Assembly: GCA_910576815.1 (NCBI GenBank)
Contig: CAJTKA010000010.1
Span: 1-64,000 of the forward strand
Direction of reading: 5' to 3'
DNA from: an uncultured Lachnospiraceae bacterium
Lineage (GTDB): Bacteria > Bacillota > Clostridia > Lachnospirales > Lachnospiraceae
Length of the DNA: 64,000 nt
In this document: piece by piece, positions 24,219 through 32,744 of the stretch
Layout: the number at the start of each line of letters is the position of its first letter
How positions within the stretch are numbered: the stretch's first letter is position 1
The notes under the pieces: generated by a model
Database searches by the model: none
Told to the model about the DNA's origin: nothing
What the model saw: only the letters and a program-made list of their open reading frames with translations
Program-made: the position numbers and the translations under genes

Positions 24219-24312
24219 GCAAAACAACAACTGAGGCGCAGATAAGGCGGAAATGGCAGGAAGTAGACAGACCGACGGTACAGGTATAGAAGGCAGGGTA
24301 GAAAACGGACCA

Positions 24313-25905
24313 ATGAGGGATGAACTTTATGAAAAAGTAAAAAAATACATAGATGCACAGGATATGATCGCGGCAGGTGACGTAGTGGCGGCGGGAATTT
24401 CAGGCGGTGCGGATTCCGTCTGTCTCCTGTATATTTTATGGAGATTAAGAGCAGAGCGGCCGTTTCGATTGGCGGTCGTGCACGTGAATCATGGCCTGAG
24501 AGAGGAAGCGGGGGAGGATGCCGCCTTTGTTAAAAAGTTCTGTGAGGAGTGGGAGATCCCCTTTTTTCTGCGGGAGGTGGATGCGGCGGGTTATGCCGAC
24601 TGTCATAAGTTGTCCACGGAAGAGGCGGGAAGACAGTTGCGCTATCAGGCTTTTGAGGAAACACTTACAAAGATAGAGCGCATGGGGATGAAATCGCGAA
24701 TGCAGGCGGGGCCTGAAAATGCGACGTCGGGTAGTCGGCGTAGGATCGCGGTAGCCCACAATGCGCAGGACCGTGCGGAGACGATGCTATTTCATTTGTT
24801 TCGCGGCACTGGTTTGAAGGGATTATCTTCCATACAGCCTGTCAGGGAGGCGGTGATTCGTCCCCTGCTGCAGCTTGACAGGAAAGAGATAGAAGCATAT
24901 TTGATGGCACAGGGTCTTTCCTGGCGAGAAGATGTCACGAACGGGGAGGATGTTTATGCCCGCAATCGCATCCGTCACCACATCCTGCCCTTTGCGGAAC
25001 AGGAAATCTGCAGAGGAGCGGTGGCGCATATGGGGGAGCTGGCGGATCTTTTGGCGGAGACGGAAGATTATCTTGCGCGGGAGACAAAGAGACTCTATGA
25101 AAGCTGCCTGGCGGAGGCGCAGGATGCGGCAGCAGGCGGTCAGACGGAGCAGGGAGAGAATGAGATGTTCCAGGCGGCGGCAGGACATGATCGGAAGTTT
25201 GTACTCCGCATTGACAGGCTGAAAGGTCTGGAGCCTGTGATGCAGAAACGCGTACTTTTTTATGCGCTGGAGCAAGTGATCCCTTATCGAAAGGATATCA
25301 CAGCGCGGCATATAGAGGGTCTGCTTGCCCTGACAAAAAAGGGCGGCAGCGGGAGTCTGTCCCTGCTGTGCGGGATCAGGGCATACAAGGAGTATGATAC
25401 TTTGCGGTTCGGACGGGCGCGGGAAGATAAGGAAAACACGCTCAGCGATGCCGGCGTTACCTATACCTTGTGGGAGAAAGGGGCAATTCCCGAGGACTCT
25501 CTTTTCTACAAGAAAGAGCAAAATATTCCAGAAAATAGATATACGAAATGGTTTGATTATGATAAAATAACTACGGCTTTACTCCTGCGTCCCAGAAGAG
25601 AGGGCGATTATCTCACGATAGATGATGCGCTGCACACGCAGTCTCTGAAACGATATCTGATCAATGAGAAGATACCGAAGGAAACAAGGGACAAGCTCTA
25701 TGTGCTTGCGGATGGAAGTCATGTACTTTGGGTTCCGGGGTATCGTACGAGCAGCGGTTTTCATGTGAGTGGGGAGACAAAGCGTGTATTAGAGGTACAT
25801 TTTGAAGATAAAAAGAAAAATTGCGCAAGAGCAGAAAGGCAATCTGACAAAGGAGAAAACGATGGCGGAGAGAATAGAGGTATTGTTGACGGAAGAACAG
25901 GTTGA
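24313..25905 (+). CDS. tilS: tRNA(Ile)-lysidine synthetase
   Basis: A 530-residue N-type ATP pyrophosphatase that converts C34 of tRNA-Ile2 to lysidine. The PP-loop SGGADS lies near residue 31; HVNHGLREEAGEDAAFV, AVAHNAQDRAETMLFHLFRGTGLKGL and RPLL...REDVTN blocks follow, then TilS substrate-binding and C-terminal domains. ATG 24313 gives the usual N-terminus; ATG 24253 is possible. The last 44 bases overlap hpt, so the final charged ~20 residues past LEVHFED are unusual. Gene order tilS-hpt-ftsH is conserved in Firmicutes. Confidence 0.93.
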   Translation: MRDELYEKVKKYIDAQDMIAAGDVVAAGISGGADSVCLLYILWRLRAERPFRLAVVHVNHGLREEAGEDAAFVKKFCEEWEIPFFLREVDAAGYADCHKLSTEEAGRQLRYQAFEETLTKIERMGMKSRMQAGPENATSGSRRRIAVAHNAQDRAETMLFHLFRGTGLKGLSSIQPVREAVIRPLLQLDRKEIEAYLMAQGLSWREDVTNGEDVYARNRIRHHILPFAEQEICRGAVAHMGELADLLAETEDYLARETKRLYESCLAEAQDAAAGGQTEQGENEMFQAAAGHDRKFVLRIDRLKGLEPVMQKRVLFYALEQVIPYRKDITARHIEGLLALTKKGGSGSLSLLCGIRAYKEYDTLRFGRAREDKENTLSDAGVTYTLWEKGAIPEDSLFYKKEQNIPENRYTKWFDYDKITTALLLRPRREGDYLTIDDALHTQSLKRYLINEKIPKETRDKLYVLADGSHVLWVPGYRTSSGFHVSGETKRVLEVHFEDKKKNCARAERQSDKGENDGGENRGIVDGRTG

Positions 25906-26386
25906 CAAACGGATCGAAGAAATCGGGGAACAGATTTCCAAAGATTATGCCGGAAAGCAGGTGCATCTGGTGTGTGTTCTCAAAGGCGGCAGCTTTTTTA
26001 TGTGCGAGCTTGCCAAACGAATCACGGTTCCCGTGTCTTTGGATTTTATGTCGGTGTCCAGCTATGGCGGCGACACAAAATCGAGCGGCGTTGTCAGGAT
26101 CGTGAAGGATCTGGACGAGCCTCTGGCAGGGAAAAATGTACTGGTGGTGGAGGATATCGTGGATTCGGGGCGGACGTTGAGCTATCTTCTTGATATGCTG
26201 CGGCAGAGAGGAGCGGCGGATGTCAAGCTTTGTACACTTCTTGACAAACCGGATCGACGTGTTGTGGATGTGAAGGTAGATTATACGGGATTTCAAATCC
26301 CGGATGAGTTTGTGGTGGGATATGGACTGGATTACGACCAGAAGTACCGTAACCTGCCTTATATCGGTATTGTTAAATTTGACTAA
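25862..26386 (+). CDS. hpt: Hypoxanthine phosphoribosyltransferase
   Basis: A 174-residue purine salvage enzyme that joins PRPP with hypoxanthine or guanine. The PRPP loop is VLVVEDIVDSGRTLSYLL near residue 100, the SYGGDTKSSG loop and LLDKPDRR, YTGFQIPDEFVVGYGLDY purine-site blocks are complete. AAGGAG at 25850-25855 lies 6 bases before ATG 25862, inside the 3' end of tilS, so translation is probably coupled. In Bacillus HPRT also contacts FtsH. Confidence 0.95.
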   Translation: MAERIEVLLTEEQVDKRIEEIGEQISKDYAGKQVHLVCVLKGGSFFMCELAKRITVPVSLDFMSVSSYGGDTKSSGVVRIVKDLDEPLAGKNVLVVEDIVDSGRTLSYLLDMLRQRGAADVKLCTLLDKPDRRVVDVKVDYTGFQIPDEFVVGYGLDYDQKYRNLPYIGIVKFD

Positions 26387-26424
26387 ATCAGTCAATAAAT
26401 AAGTGGAAACAGAGGATATATTGG

Positions 26425-28284
26425 ATGAACAAGAGTGGTAGAGGGTATTATTTGTATTTTGTGATCATTGTTTGTTTATTGCTGTTTACGGTCTGGATCG
26501 GAACATGGCGCCTGCCGGCGAGTAATTACACCAGAGGACAGTTTGAAAGGCAGATCGAGAATAACGAAGTGGCGCTGGTAACGGTTTGTCCCGGAAAGGA
26601 GACGCCTACAGGCTCCTTGAAGGTGATCCTAAAAAGCGGCGAGGAAAAAACGCTCTATGTGACGGACGTAACGCAAATGGAGACGCTTGTCAGAAGCCAT
26701 GGCATTGACTGCACGGTGGAGAGCGTTCCGGAGGAGAGCTGGTTTTTGAACAGTGTCCTTCCTATTCTGATCGTGGTAGTGGTCTGCGTTTTCTTTTTTG
26801 TGATGATGAATTCTCAGAATGCGGGCGGCGGTGGCGGCAAGATGATGAACTTCGGTAAGAGCCGCGCCAGACTGACGATGGGAGGCGAAAACCAGATCAC
26901 TTTGAATGAGGTTGCCGGCCTAAAGGAGGAGAAGGAGGAGCTGCAGGAAATTGTAGAGTTTCTGCGTGAGCCAGGGAAATTTACCAAAGTGGGCGCAAGA
27001 ATCCCCAAGGGCGTACTCTTAGAGGGTGCACCGGGTACCGGTAAGACACTTCTTGCCAAGGCGATCGCGGGCGAGGCGAACGTGCCCTTTTTCAGTATAT
27101 CCGGTTCCGATTTCGTGGAAATGTTCGTGGGTGTAGGTGCATCCCGCGTGCGAGATATGTTTGCGGAGGCAAAAAGACATGCACCCTGTATTATTTTTAT
27201 AGATGAGATCGATGCGGTGGCAAGACGCCGCGGTACGGGGATGGGCGGCGGTCATGACGAGAGAGAGCAGACCCTGAATCAGTTGTTGGTGGAAATGGAC
27301 GGCTTTGGCGTCAATGAGGGAATCATTGTGATGGCGGCCACGAACCGTGTGGATATCCTGGATCCTGCGATCCTGCGGCCGGGGCGCTTCGATAGAAAAA
27401 TTACCGTGGCTTCCCCCGATGTGCGGGGCAGGGAAGATATTCTGAGAGTACACGCCAAGAATAAACCGTTAGGAGACGACGTCAATCTGGAGCAGATCGC
27501 CCAGACTACAGCAGGCTTTACGGGAGCGGATCTGGAGAATCTCTTAAACGAGGCGGCCATCAATGCGGCCATGGATAAGCGCGCTTTTGTGAAGCAGGAG
27601 GATATCAAGAGAGCCTTTATTAAGGTAGGGATCGGTGCGGAGAAAAAGAGCCGCATCATATCGGAGAAAGAAAAGAAGATCACGGCTTACCACGAGGCGG
27701 GGCATGCCATTCTCTTTCATGTGCTCCCGGATGTGGGACCTGTTTACACGGTATCCATCATTCCCACAGGTTTGGGGGCGGCGGGTTACACCATGCCCCT
27801 TCCCGAAAAGGATGAAATGTTCCTGACGAAGGGTAAGATGCTGGAGGATATCATGGTTTCTTTGGGCGGTCGTATCGCAGAGGAGATCATCTTTGACGAT
27901 ATCACCACCGGTGCATCCAGTGATATCAAAAAGGCGACCAAGGCAGCCCGCAGAATGGTGACCAGATACGGAATGTCTGACAACATCGGTGTCATCAATT
28001 ATGACGATGACGACGACGAGGTATTTATCGGTCGGGATCTTGCCCATGCAAAGTCGCATAGTGAGCTGGTTTCCGGGGAGATCGACAGAGAGGTCAAGAG
28101 CATTATTGACGAGTGTTATCAGAAGGCGAAGGATATCATTATGGAGCATGAGGATGTACTTCACAAGTGTGCGAAACTTCTTCTGGAGAAAGAAAAGATT
28201 GGCCGCGCGGAGTTTGAGGCATTGTTTGATGTTTATTATCCGCAGCCTGAGGAGCCTGGTGAGAGGGTCGGAGAGCAGGAATAA
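26425..28284 (+). CDS. ftsH: ATP-dependent zinc metalloprotease FtsH
   Basis: A 619-residue membrane AAA+ protease. Two membrane helices (residues ~8-27 and ~110-131) enclose a small extracellular domain; a Gly-rich linker leads to the AAA module with Walker A GAPGTGKT near residue 203, Walker B IIFIDEIDA and RPGRFDR arginine-finger region, then the M41 domain with zinc site HEAGH near residue 422. It degrades membrane and short-lived cytosolic proteins. It ends the tilS-hpt-ftsH run. No clear terminator follows within 60 bases. Confidence 0.97.
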   Translation: MNKSGRGYYLYFVIIVCLLLFTVWIGTWRLPASNYTRGQFERQIENNEVALVTVCPGKETPTGSLKVILKSGEEKTLYVTDVTQMETLVRSHGIDCTVESVPEESWFLNSVLPILIVVVVCVFFFVMMNSQNAGGGGGKMMNFGKSRARLTMGGENQITLNEVAGLKEEKEELQEIVEFLREPGKFTKVGARIPKGVLLEGAPGTGKTLLAKAIAGEANVPFFSISGSDFVEMFVGVGASRVRDMFAEAKRHAPCIIFIDEIDAVARRRGTGMGGGHDEREQTLNQLLVEMDGFGVNEGIIVMAATNRVDILDPAILRPGRFDRKITVASPDVRGREDILRVHAKNKPLGDDVNLEQIAQTTAGFTGADLENLLNEAAINAAMDKRAFVKQEDIKRAFIKVGIGAEKKSRIISEKEKKITAYHEAGHAILFHVLPDVGPVYTVSIIPTGLGAAGYTMPLPEKDEMFLTKGKMLEDIMVSLGGRIAEEIIFDDITTGASSDIKKATKAARRMVTRYGMSDNIGVINYDDDDDEVFIGRDLAHAKSHSELVSGEIDREVKSIIDECYQKAKDIIMEHEDVLHKCAKLLLEKEKIGRAEFEALFDVYYPQPEEPGERVGEQE

Positions 28285-28351
28285 ATGGCATTTTTGTGAA
28301 AAGTGCACAAAATTGAGATGACGAAATTGTTATATTTGTGAATCCTTGGTA

Positions 28352-28380
28352 TTGTAGACAGACAGGGGGTATGCTAATAT
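28352..28380 (+). promoter_or_regulatory. Promoter of a possible small RNA
   Basis: TTGTAG (28352-28357), a 17-base spacer and TAATAT (28375-28380) preceded by TGC, an extended -10. No gene follows closely; a strong terminator lies about 100 bases downstream. Confidence 0.6.
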
Positions 28381-28386
28381 ACTACT

Positions 28387-28486
28387 TGTAACCCCCCAAT
28401 ACATTATATAGTTTTTTGCTATACCCCATAAGAAAGAAATACCTTCTCTGAACAAGACAGTTGCGAAACTGTCTTGTTCGCTTTTT
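28387..28486 (+). ncRNA. Possible ~100-nt small RNA
   Basis: The stretch between a good sigma-A promoter and an intrinsic terminator holds no convincing reading frame. It contains a C-run (28392-28397) and CCCC further on, which could pair with G-rich ribosome sites, and TATAG/CTATA (about 28408-28423). It lies between ftsH and the GH13 gene and could be an independent sRNA or a terminated leader of the amylase gene. No known RNA family was recognised. Confidence 0.45.
28450..28486 (+). terminator. Strong intrinsic terminator
   Basis: A 13-bp perfect stem, GAACAAGACAGTT (28450-28462) with AACTGTCTTGTTC (28467-28479), GCGA tetraloop, then GCTTTTT. Confidence 0.93.
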
Positions 28487-28490
28487 CCGC

Positions 28491-28610
28491 GCATAAGCAG
28501 AGTCAGAAGATGACACAGACAGACTGCATGCTTGCATGCAAGGTTGACTGAGGCAGCTTATGACAAGCAACGCGAACGAAAGATGCAAAGCATCTTGAGT
28601 CTGCTTATGC
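28491..28610. repeat. 120-bp element with terminal inverted repeats (MITE/REP-like)
   Basis: GCATAAGCAGA at 28491-28501 is repeated inverted as TCTGCTTATGC at 28600-28610. Inside are TGCATGC-TT-GCATGCA (28525-28540), AGATGC-AAA-GCATCT (28581-28595) and a third partial end copy CAGCTTATG (28554-28562). It is too short to encode a transposase, so it could be a non-autonomous element or palindromic repeat. An antisense 68-residue frame across it is not considered a gene. Confidence 0.65.
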
Positions 28611-28698
28611 TGAATTGCAAATGGCGATTTAAACTTGAATATCTACTATATATAGGATAAAATAACTGCATATAGATTTTTTTTAAGAAAGGCTGCTT

Positions 28699-30828
28699 AT
28701 GGACATCAATTTATTTCAGAAAGCGGAAAAGAATCAGCAGTACTTTGCGAGCATGCGCCCTGTGTTTAACAGAAAGGCCTTGTTTTCGGATACGACGGCG
28801 GATTACCTGTCGCCTCCTGAGCCCAGCGCATACGGAGAAGTTACAGTGCGTTTCCGCTCCGGCAAAAATAACATTGATAAAGTTTTTTTTGTAAGTAAGG
28901 GCGAAAAACATCTGATGTTAAAGGAAGAATCAGATGCCTATTTTGATTATTATTGTCACACAGTCCAGTTAGAGAATGTGAAGCTGAGCTATTACTTTGA
29001 AATCACGGCGGGAAAGCTTTCCTGTTATTTTGATAAGCGGGGCGTTGCCAAGGATATCAATGAGTATTACCAGTTCCAGGTGATACCGGGCTTTAAGACG
29101 CCCGATTGGGCAAAGGGAGCCATATTTTATCAGATTTACGTGGATCGTTTTTATAATGGCGATCCTTCTAATGATGTGTTGACCAACGAATATCAGTATA
29201 TAGGTGATAAGACCGTTCGGGTGGAAAATTGGGATAAGTACCCGGCGGCAATGGGTGTACGTGAGTTTTATGGCGGTGATTTGCAGGGTGTGCTTGACAA
29301 GATGGACTATCTGCAGGATCTGGGCGTGGATGTGATATATTTTAATCCACTGTTTGTATCGCCGTCCAATCATAAGTATGATATTCAGGATTACGATTAT
29401 ATTGATCCGCATTTTGGAAAAATTGTGCACGATGAAGGTCAGCTTTTAGAGAATGCACAGACGGAGAACCGCTTTGCTACCAGATATATCGACCGCATTT
29501 CCAACCGGGAGAATCTGGAAGCCAGCAATGCGCTTTTTGCCGAGGTGGTGAAAGAGGCGCATAGAAGGGGCATGAAGGTGATCCTGGATGGCGTGTTCAA
29601 TCACTGCGGCTCCTTTAATAAGTGGATGGATAAGGAGCGAATCTACGAAAATGCACCCGGCTACGAGAAGGGGGCATACATTGCCAAAGACAGTCCTTAC
29701 CATAATTATTTCCGCTTTCATGACGAACATAAATTTCCTTTCAACAATACCTATGACGGCTGGTGGGGGCATGATACGCTGCCCAAACTGGATTATGAAA
29801 ATTCCAGACACCTCTTGGACTACGTGCTGTATATTGGCAGAAAATGGGTCTCTCCGCCTTACAATGTGGATGGATGGCGGTTGGATGTGGCGGCGGACTT
29901 AGGTCACAGTCCTGAATTTAACCACTATTTTTGGAAGGAATTTCGTAAGGCGGTCAAGATGGCGAATCCGAATGCCATTATTTTGGCAGAGCATTATGGT
30001 AATCCCAGAGACTGGCTGCAGGGTCAGGAGTGGGATACGGTTATGAACTATGACGCTTTCATGGAGCCGGTGACCTGGTTTTTGACGGGTATGCAGAAGC
30101 ACAGCGACGATTACCGAGAGGATATGAGGGGCAATGCCGAAAGCTTCTGGGGCGCTATGCGGCATCACAGTGCCAACTTTACGACACCTTCCCTGCTGGT
30201 GGCGATGAATGAGCTCTCTAATCATGATCATTCCCGATTCCTTACCCGCACGAATCACAAGGTGGGCAGGACGAATACGTTGGGGCCTGAGGCGGCTAAT
30301 GAAGGTGTGAATAAGGCTGTTTTGCGGGAGGCTGTGGTGATTCAGATGACCTGGCCCGGTGCGCCTACTATTTATTATGGAGATGAGGCAGGCGTTTGTG
30401 GGTTTACGGATCCCGATAACAGGCGGACGTATCCCTGGGGACAAGAAGACAAGGAGCTGATTGCCTTCCATAAAGATATTATCAGGATCCATAAAGCACA
30501 TCAGGAGTTTCTGACAGGCTCCACAAAGTATGTGGAAGCCGATTACAATGTGATCGGATATGGCCGGTTTACCAGAGAAGCGCAGTCTTTGATCTTAGTC
30601 AATAACAACAGTCATGAGATTACCAAGGAGCTTTCTGTGTGGTATCTGGGAATCCCGAAGGAGTGTACCCTGAGTCGTCTGCTTTTGACTTCGGCGGACG
30701 GATATACTACGGAGACAAAGGAATATCCCGTGATTGCAGGCAAGGTCAAGATAGAATTGCCGGCTACGTCAGCCATCATTTTAAGACATGAAACCCGTAG
30801 GGAGAGAACCTTTTTAGAGTTCAAATGA
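28699..30828 (+). CDS. GH13 alpha-amylase family enzyme (neopullulanase-like)
   Basis: A 709-residue enzyme. Residues ~15-130 form an N-terminal beta domain as in cyclomaltodextrinase/neopullulanase; the GH13 barrel follows with VIYFNPLFVSPSNHKYD, DGVFNHCG, nucleophile Asp in DGWRLDVA (near 395), acid Glu in ILAEHYG (near 431) and the third Asp in LSNHDHSR (near 508). No signal peptide is seen, so it should hydrolyse imported malto-oligosaccharides. The start follows AAGAAAGG. The gene stands apart from transporter genes in this window. Confidence 0.93.
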   Translation: MDINLFQKAEKNQQYFASMRPVFNRKALFSDTTADYLSPPEPSAYGEVTVRFRSGKNNIDKVFFVSKGEKHLMLKEESDAYFDYYCHTVQLENVKLSYYFEITAGKLSCYFDKRGVAKDINEYYQFQVIPGFKTPDWAKGAIFYQIYVDRFYNGDPSNDVLTNEYQYIGDKTVRVENWDKYPAAMGVREFYGGDLQGVLDKMDYLQDLGVDVIYFNPLFVSPSNHKYDIQDYDYIDPHFGKIVHDEGQLLENAQTENRFATRYIDRISNRENLEASNALFAEVVKEAHRRGMKVILDGVFNHCGSFNKWMDKERIYENAPGYEKGAYIAKDSPYHNYFRFHDEHKFPFNNTYDGWWGHDTLPKLDYENSRHLLDYVLYIGRKWVSPPYNVDGWRLDVAADLGHSPEFNHYFWKEFRKAVKMANPNAIILAEHYGNPRDWLQGQEWDTVMNYDAFMEPVTWFLTGMQKHSDDYREDMRGNAESFWGAMRHHSANFTTPSLLVAMNELSNHDHSRFLTRTNHKVGRTNTLGPEAANEGVNKAVLREAVVIQMTWPGAPTIYYGDEAGVCGFTDPDNRRTYPWGQEDKELIAFHKDIIRIHKAHQEFLTGSTKYVEADYNVIGYGRFTREAQSLILVNNNSHEITKELSVWYLGIPKECTLSRLLLTSADGYTTETKEYPVIAGKVKIELPATSAIILRHETRRERTFLEFK

Positions 30829-30860
30829 GATAGACAGCGCGAAGGAGCGCAGGCGCAGTT

Positions 30861-32144
30861 ATGAGAGTAATAAAGGGTATTTTGGCAGGGATAGGCGTTT
30901 TGGCGGCGCTTTTGTGCGCCCTTATCATCATGTCCGCAGTAAATCCGAGCATCACGGAGACCTTGTCCTCGTTGGTTACAGGAAACGGTCTTCCCAAAGA
31001 AAAGAAAGAGGAACTTGCACCGGCGGATAGCTCTGATTCGGACAGATACGATTGGGAGGAGTCAGAAAGCGAATCTTTTGGGACGGAGGAGGACTCTTGG
31101 GATGATTATGAGGAAGACGCCGACGTGTCCGATGATGAGGGAGAATCGTTGAAAGATGAGACGGGCGGATCATCGGATCTGACGGAGGATACCGAGGGTT
31201 ATGACAGCGTATCTGCTGAAACAGGAGAAGACAGTGAGCGTACCAGGGGTGCAAACGGTTATGAGGCACCCTCTGAATTGGATGTCAAAGTGCCTGAAGC
31301 AGTGAACGGAAAAGCAGGCTATCAACCCATTACGGAGAAATCAGAAGCGCTGCCCGATGCCGAGGGCGGAGAATACACCAGCACTTTAGGATACGGAGAG
31401 ACGGGAGACGGTCTTTTTTTTGATGCCAATCTTTACCCTTATTACCATATGATTGACTCAAAAGGTCAACATCTCTACCGTCAAATATTTGCCAATGCTA
31501 CCGTGATGAATGCCGCCTTTATGCCAATTGAGGCAGTGCCTGTATCGCAGCTGAAAAATGTGGTGATGGCAGTTTATAATGATCATCCGGAATTGTTTTG
31601 GCTGAATACGGTTTTTACCTGCAAATATGACAAGAATAAGATCTGTGCAGAGTTGGAGCTGGAATTTAATATGACGAAGGAGGAGCTTGCCACCGCTTCC
31701 TCAGAGTTTTTTAATACCACCAGCAATCTTTTGACGCAAGTGGAAAATTTAGCAACGCCCTATGAAAAAGAGCGGCGTCTCCATGATATGCTGATCGAGA
31801 GGATCGAGTACGAAAAAGGCGCGGATAAAAATCAGAGCGCTTACAGCGCGTTGGTGGAGGGAAAGAGCGTTTGCGCGGGATACGCGCGGGCGTATCAGTA
31901 TCTGATGCAGCGGCTGGGGATTCCCTGTTACTATTGTACGGGTTTTGCGGGAACGGATCATGCCTGGAATATTGTGGCGCTGGATGACGGCTATTACAAC
32001 GTGGATCTGACCTGGGATGATACGCCCGGGGGCGAATATGATTATTTTAACAGGACGGACAGCGACTATGCGGGAACCCACGTGCGGCGGGATTTGTCGG
32101 TGAATCTGCCCAAGTGTGAGGGGGAGCGGTATCGGAATCTGTGA
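30861..32144 (+). CDS. Membrane-anchored transglutaminase-like protein
   Basis: A 427-residue extracytoplasmic protein. An N-terminal hydrophobic helix (residues ~6-28) is followed by a ~130-residue, very acidic Asp/Glu/Ser-rich linker and then a C-terminal transglutaminase-like cysteine-protease fold. The triad is visible as Cys in SVCAGYARAYQYLM (near 338), His in DHAWNIV (near 368) and Asp in YNVDLTWDD (near 382). Such proteins act as peptidases or cross-linkers at the cell surface; the substrate is unknown. A terminator follows. Confidence 0.85.
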   Translation: MRVIKGILAGIGVLAALLCALIIMSAVNPSITETLSSLVTGNGLPKEKKEELAPADSSDSDRYDWEESESESFGTEEDSWDDYEEDADVSDDEGESLKDETGGSSDLTEDTEGYDSVSAETGEDSERTRGANGYEAPSELDVKVPEAVNGKAGYQPITEKSEALPDAEGGEYTSTLGYGETGDGLFFDANLYPYYHMIDSKGQHLYRQIFANATVMNAAFMPIEAVPVSQLKNVVMAVYNDHPELFWLNTVFTCKYDKNKICAELELEFNMTKEELATASSEFFNTTSNLLTQVENLATPYEKERRLHDMLIERIEYEKGADKNQSAYSALVEGKSVCAGYARAYQYLMQRLGIPCYYCTGFAGTDHAWNIVALDDGYYNVDLTWDDTPGGEYDYFNRTDSDYAGTHVRRDLSVNLPKCEGERYRNL

Positions 32145-32145
32145 A

Positions 32146-32181
32146 AGGAGCAGAGGGAAGTAATCCCCCTGCTTCCTTTTT
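32146..32181 (+). terminator. Terminator after transglutaminase-like gene
   Basis: GCAG-a-GGG (32150-32157) pairs with CCC-c-CTGC (32165-32172), with outer A-rich/T-rich pairing into CCTTTTT. Confidence 0.7.
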
Positions 32182-32206
32182 GTACGCCTTATAGTACAGA
32201 GGATTT

Positions 32207-32713
32207 TCAATCCATCTCTTTCAGGTTCTGTACCAGACGCACACCTGTAAGATCTGCGATTTTTGCCCGTATCTCATCCGTATCCGCCTGTAAACTTACA
32301 CTGAGGCGGTAGTTGCCGGAGTTCGCCAGAGGATTTTCCGTAAAGGAAGCGGCGGTGTCGGCGTCCAGATAGGCAGCGGAAAACTCTGCCCATGCCTCAT
32401 CCCCGGAAATAAAGCGGCAGGAGGAGATGCCGTCAATGTCGGCAAGTGTTTGACCAAGGCGGTCAATATCGCTTGTGGAAAGGTCTTTCTCCCAAAAAAC
32501 TGCCAGTGTGTACTCCTGATAAATATTGTAGGCATAAGAGGTGGTGCCTGAGAGGAGGAGTGCAAAAACGGCAATCATGGAAGCCGCAAGACTCGAAAAA
32601 CGAGCGCGGGTATGGCGTTTTTGAGGCTGGGCACAGCCCTGCACAAGTTCCTCCGCCAATGCGTCAGGCATGGTGATGGTTTTTTTTAATTGTAGCATAT
32701 CATTATGATTCAT
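32207..32713 (-). CDS. Membrane anti-sigma candidate with FtsX-like outer domain
   Basis: A 168-residue bitopic protein. Residues 1-45 are cytosolic and basic, one membrane helix spans ~44-64, and the outer ~100 residues match the FtsX extracellular-domain pattern: AVFWEKDLSTSDIDRLG, IDGISSCRFISGDEAWAEF, ENPLANSGNYRLSV and IADLTGVRLV. True FtsX is a four-helix permease; here only the outer domain is kept on a single helix. It lies 31 bases after an ECF sigma gene, so it probably holds that sigma factor at the membrane. AAAGGAG precedes ATG 32713. The anti-sigma role is inferred from context. Confidence 0.78.
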   Translation of the reverse strand: MNHNDMLQLKKTITMPDALAEELVQGCAQPQKRHTRARFSSLAASMIAVFALLLSGTTSYAYNIYQEYTLAVFWEKDLSTSDIDRLGQTLADIDGISSCRFISGDEAWAEFSAAYLDADTAASFTENPLANSGNYRLSVSLQADTDEIRAKIADLTGVRLVQNLKEMD

Positions 32714-32744
32714 AAGGATCTCCTTTCTAAAATGAAATGATTTG

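Noticed and set aside
27544..28308. A 254-codon open frame on the minus strand
   Set aside because: Antisense to ftsH including the HEAGH region; no ribosome site or known domain.
28382..28588. A 68-codon minus-strand frame between ftsH and the amylase gene
   Set aside because: It runs through the terminator stem and half of the inverted-repeat element and shows no protein family features.
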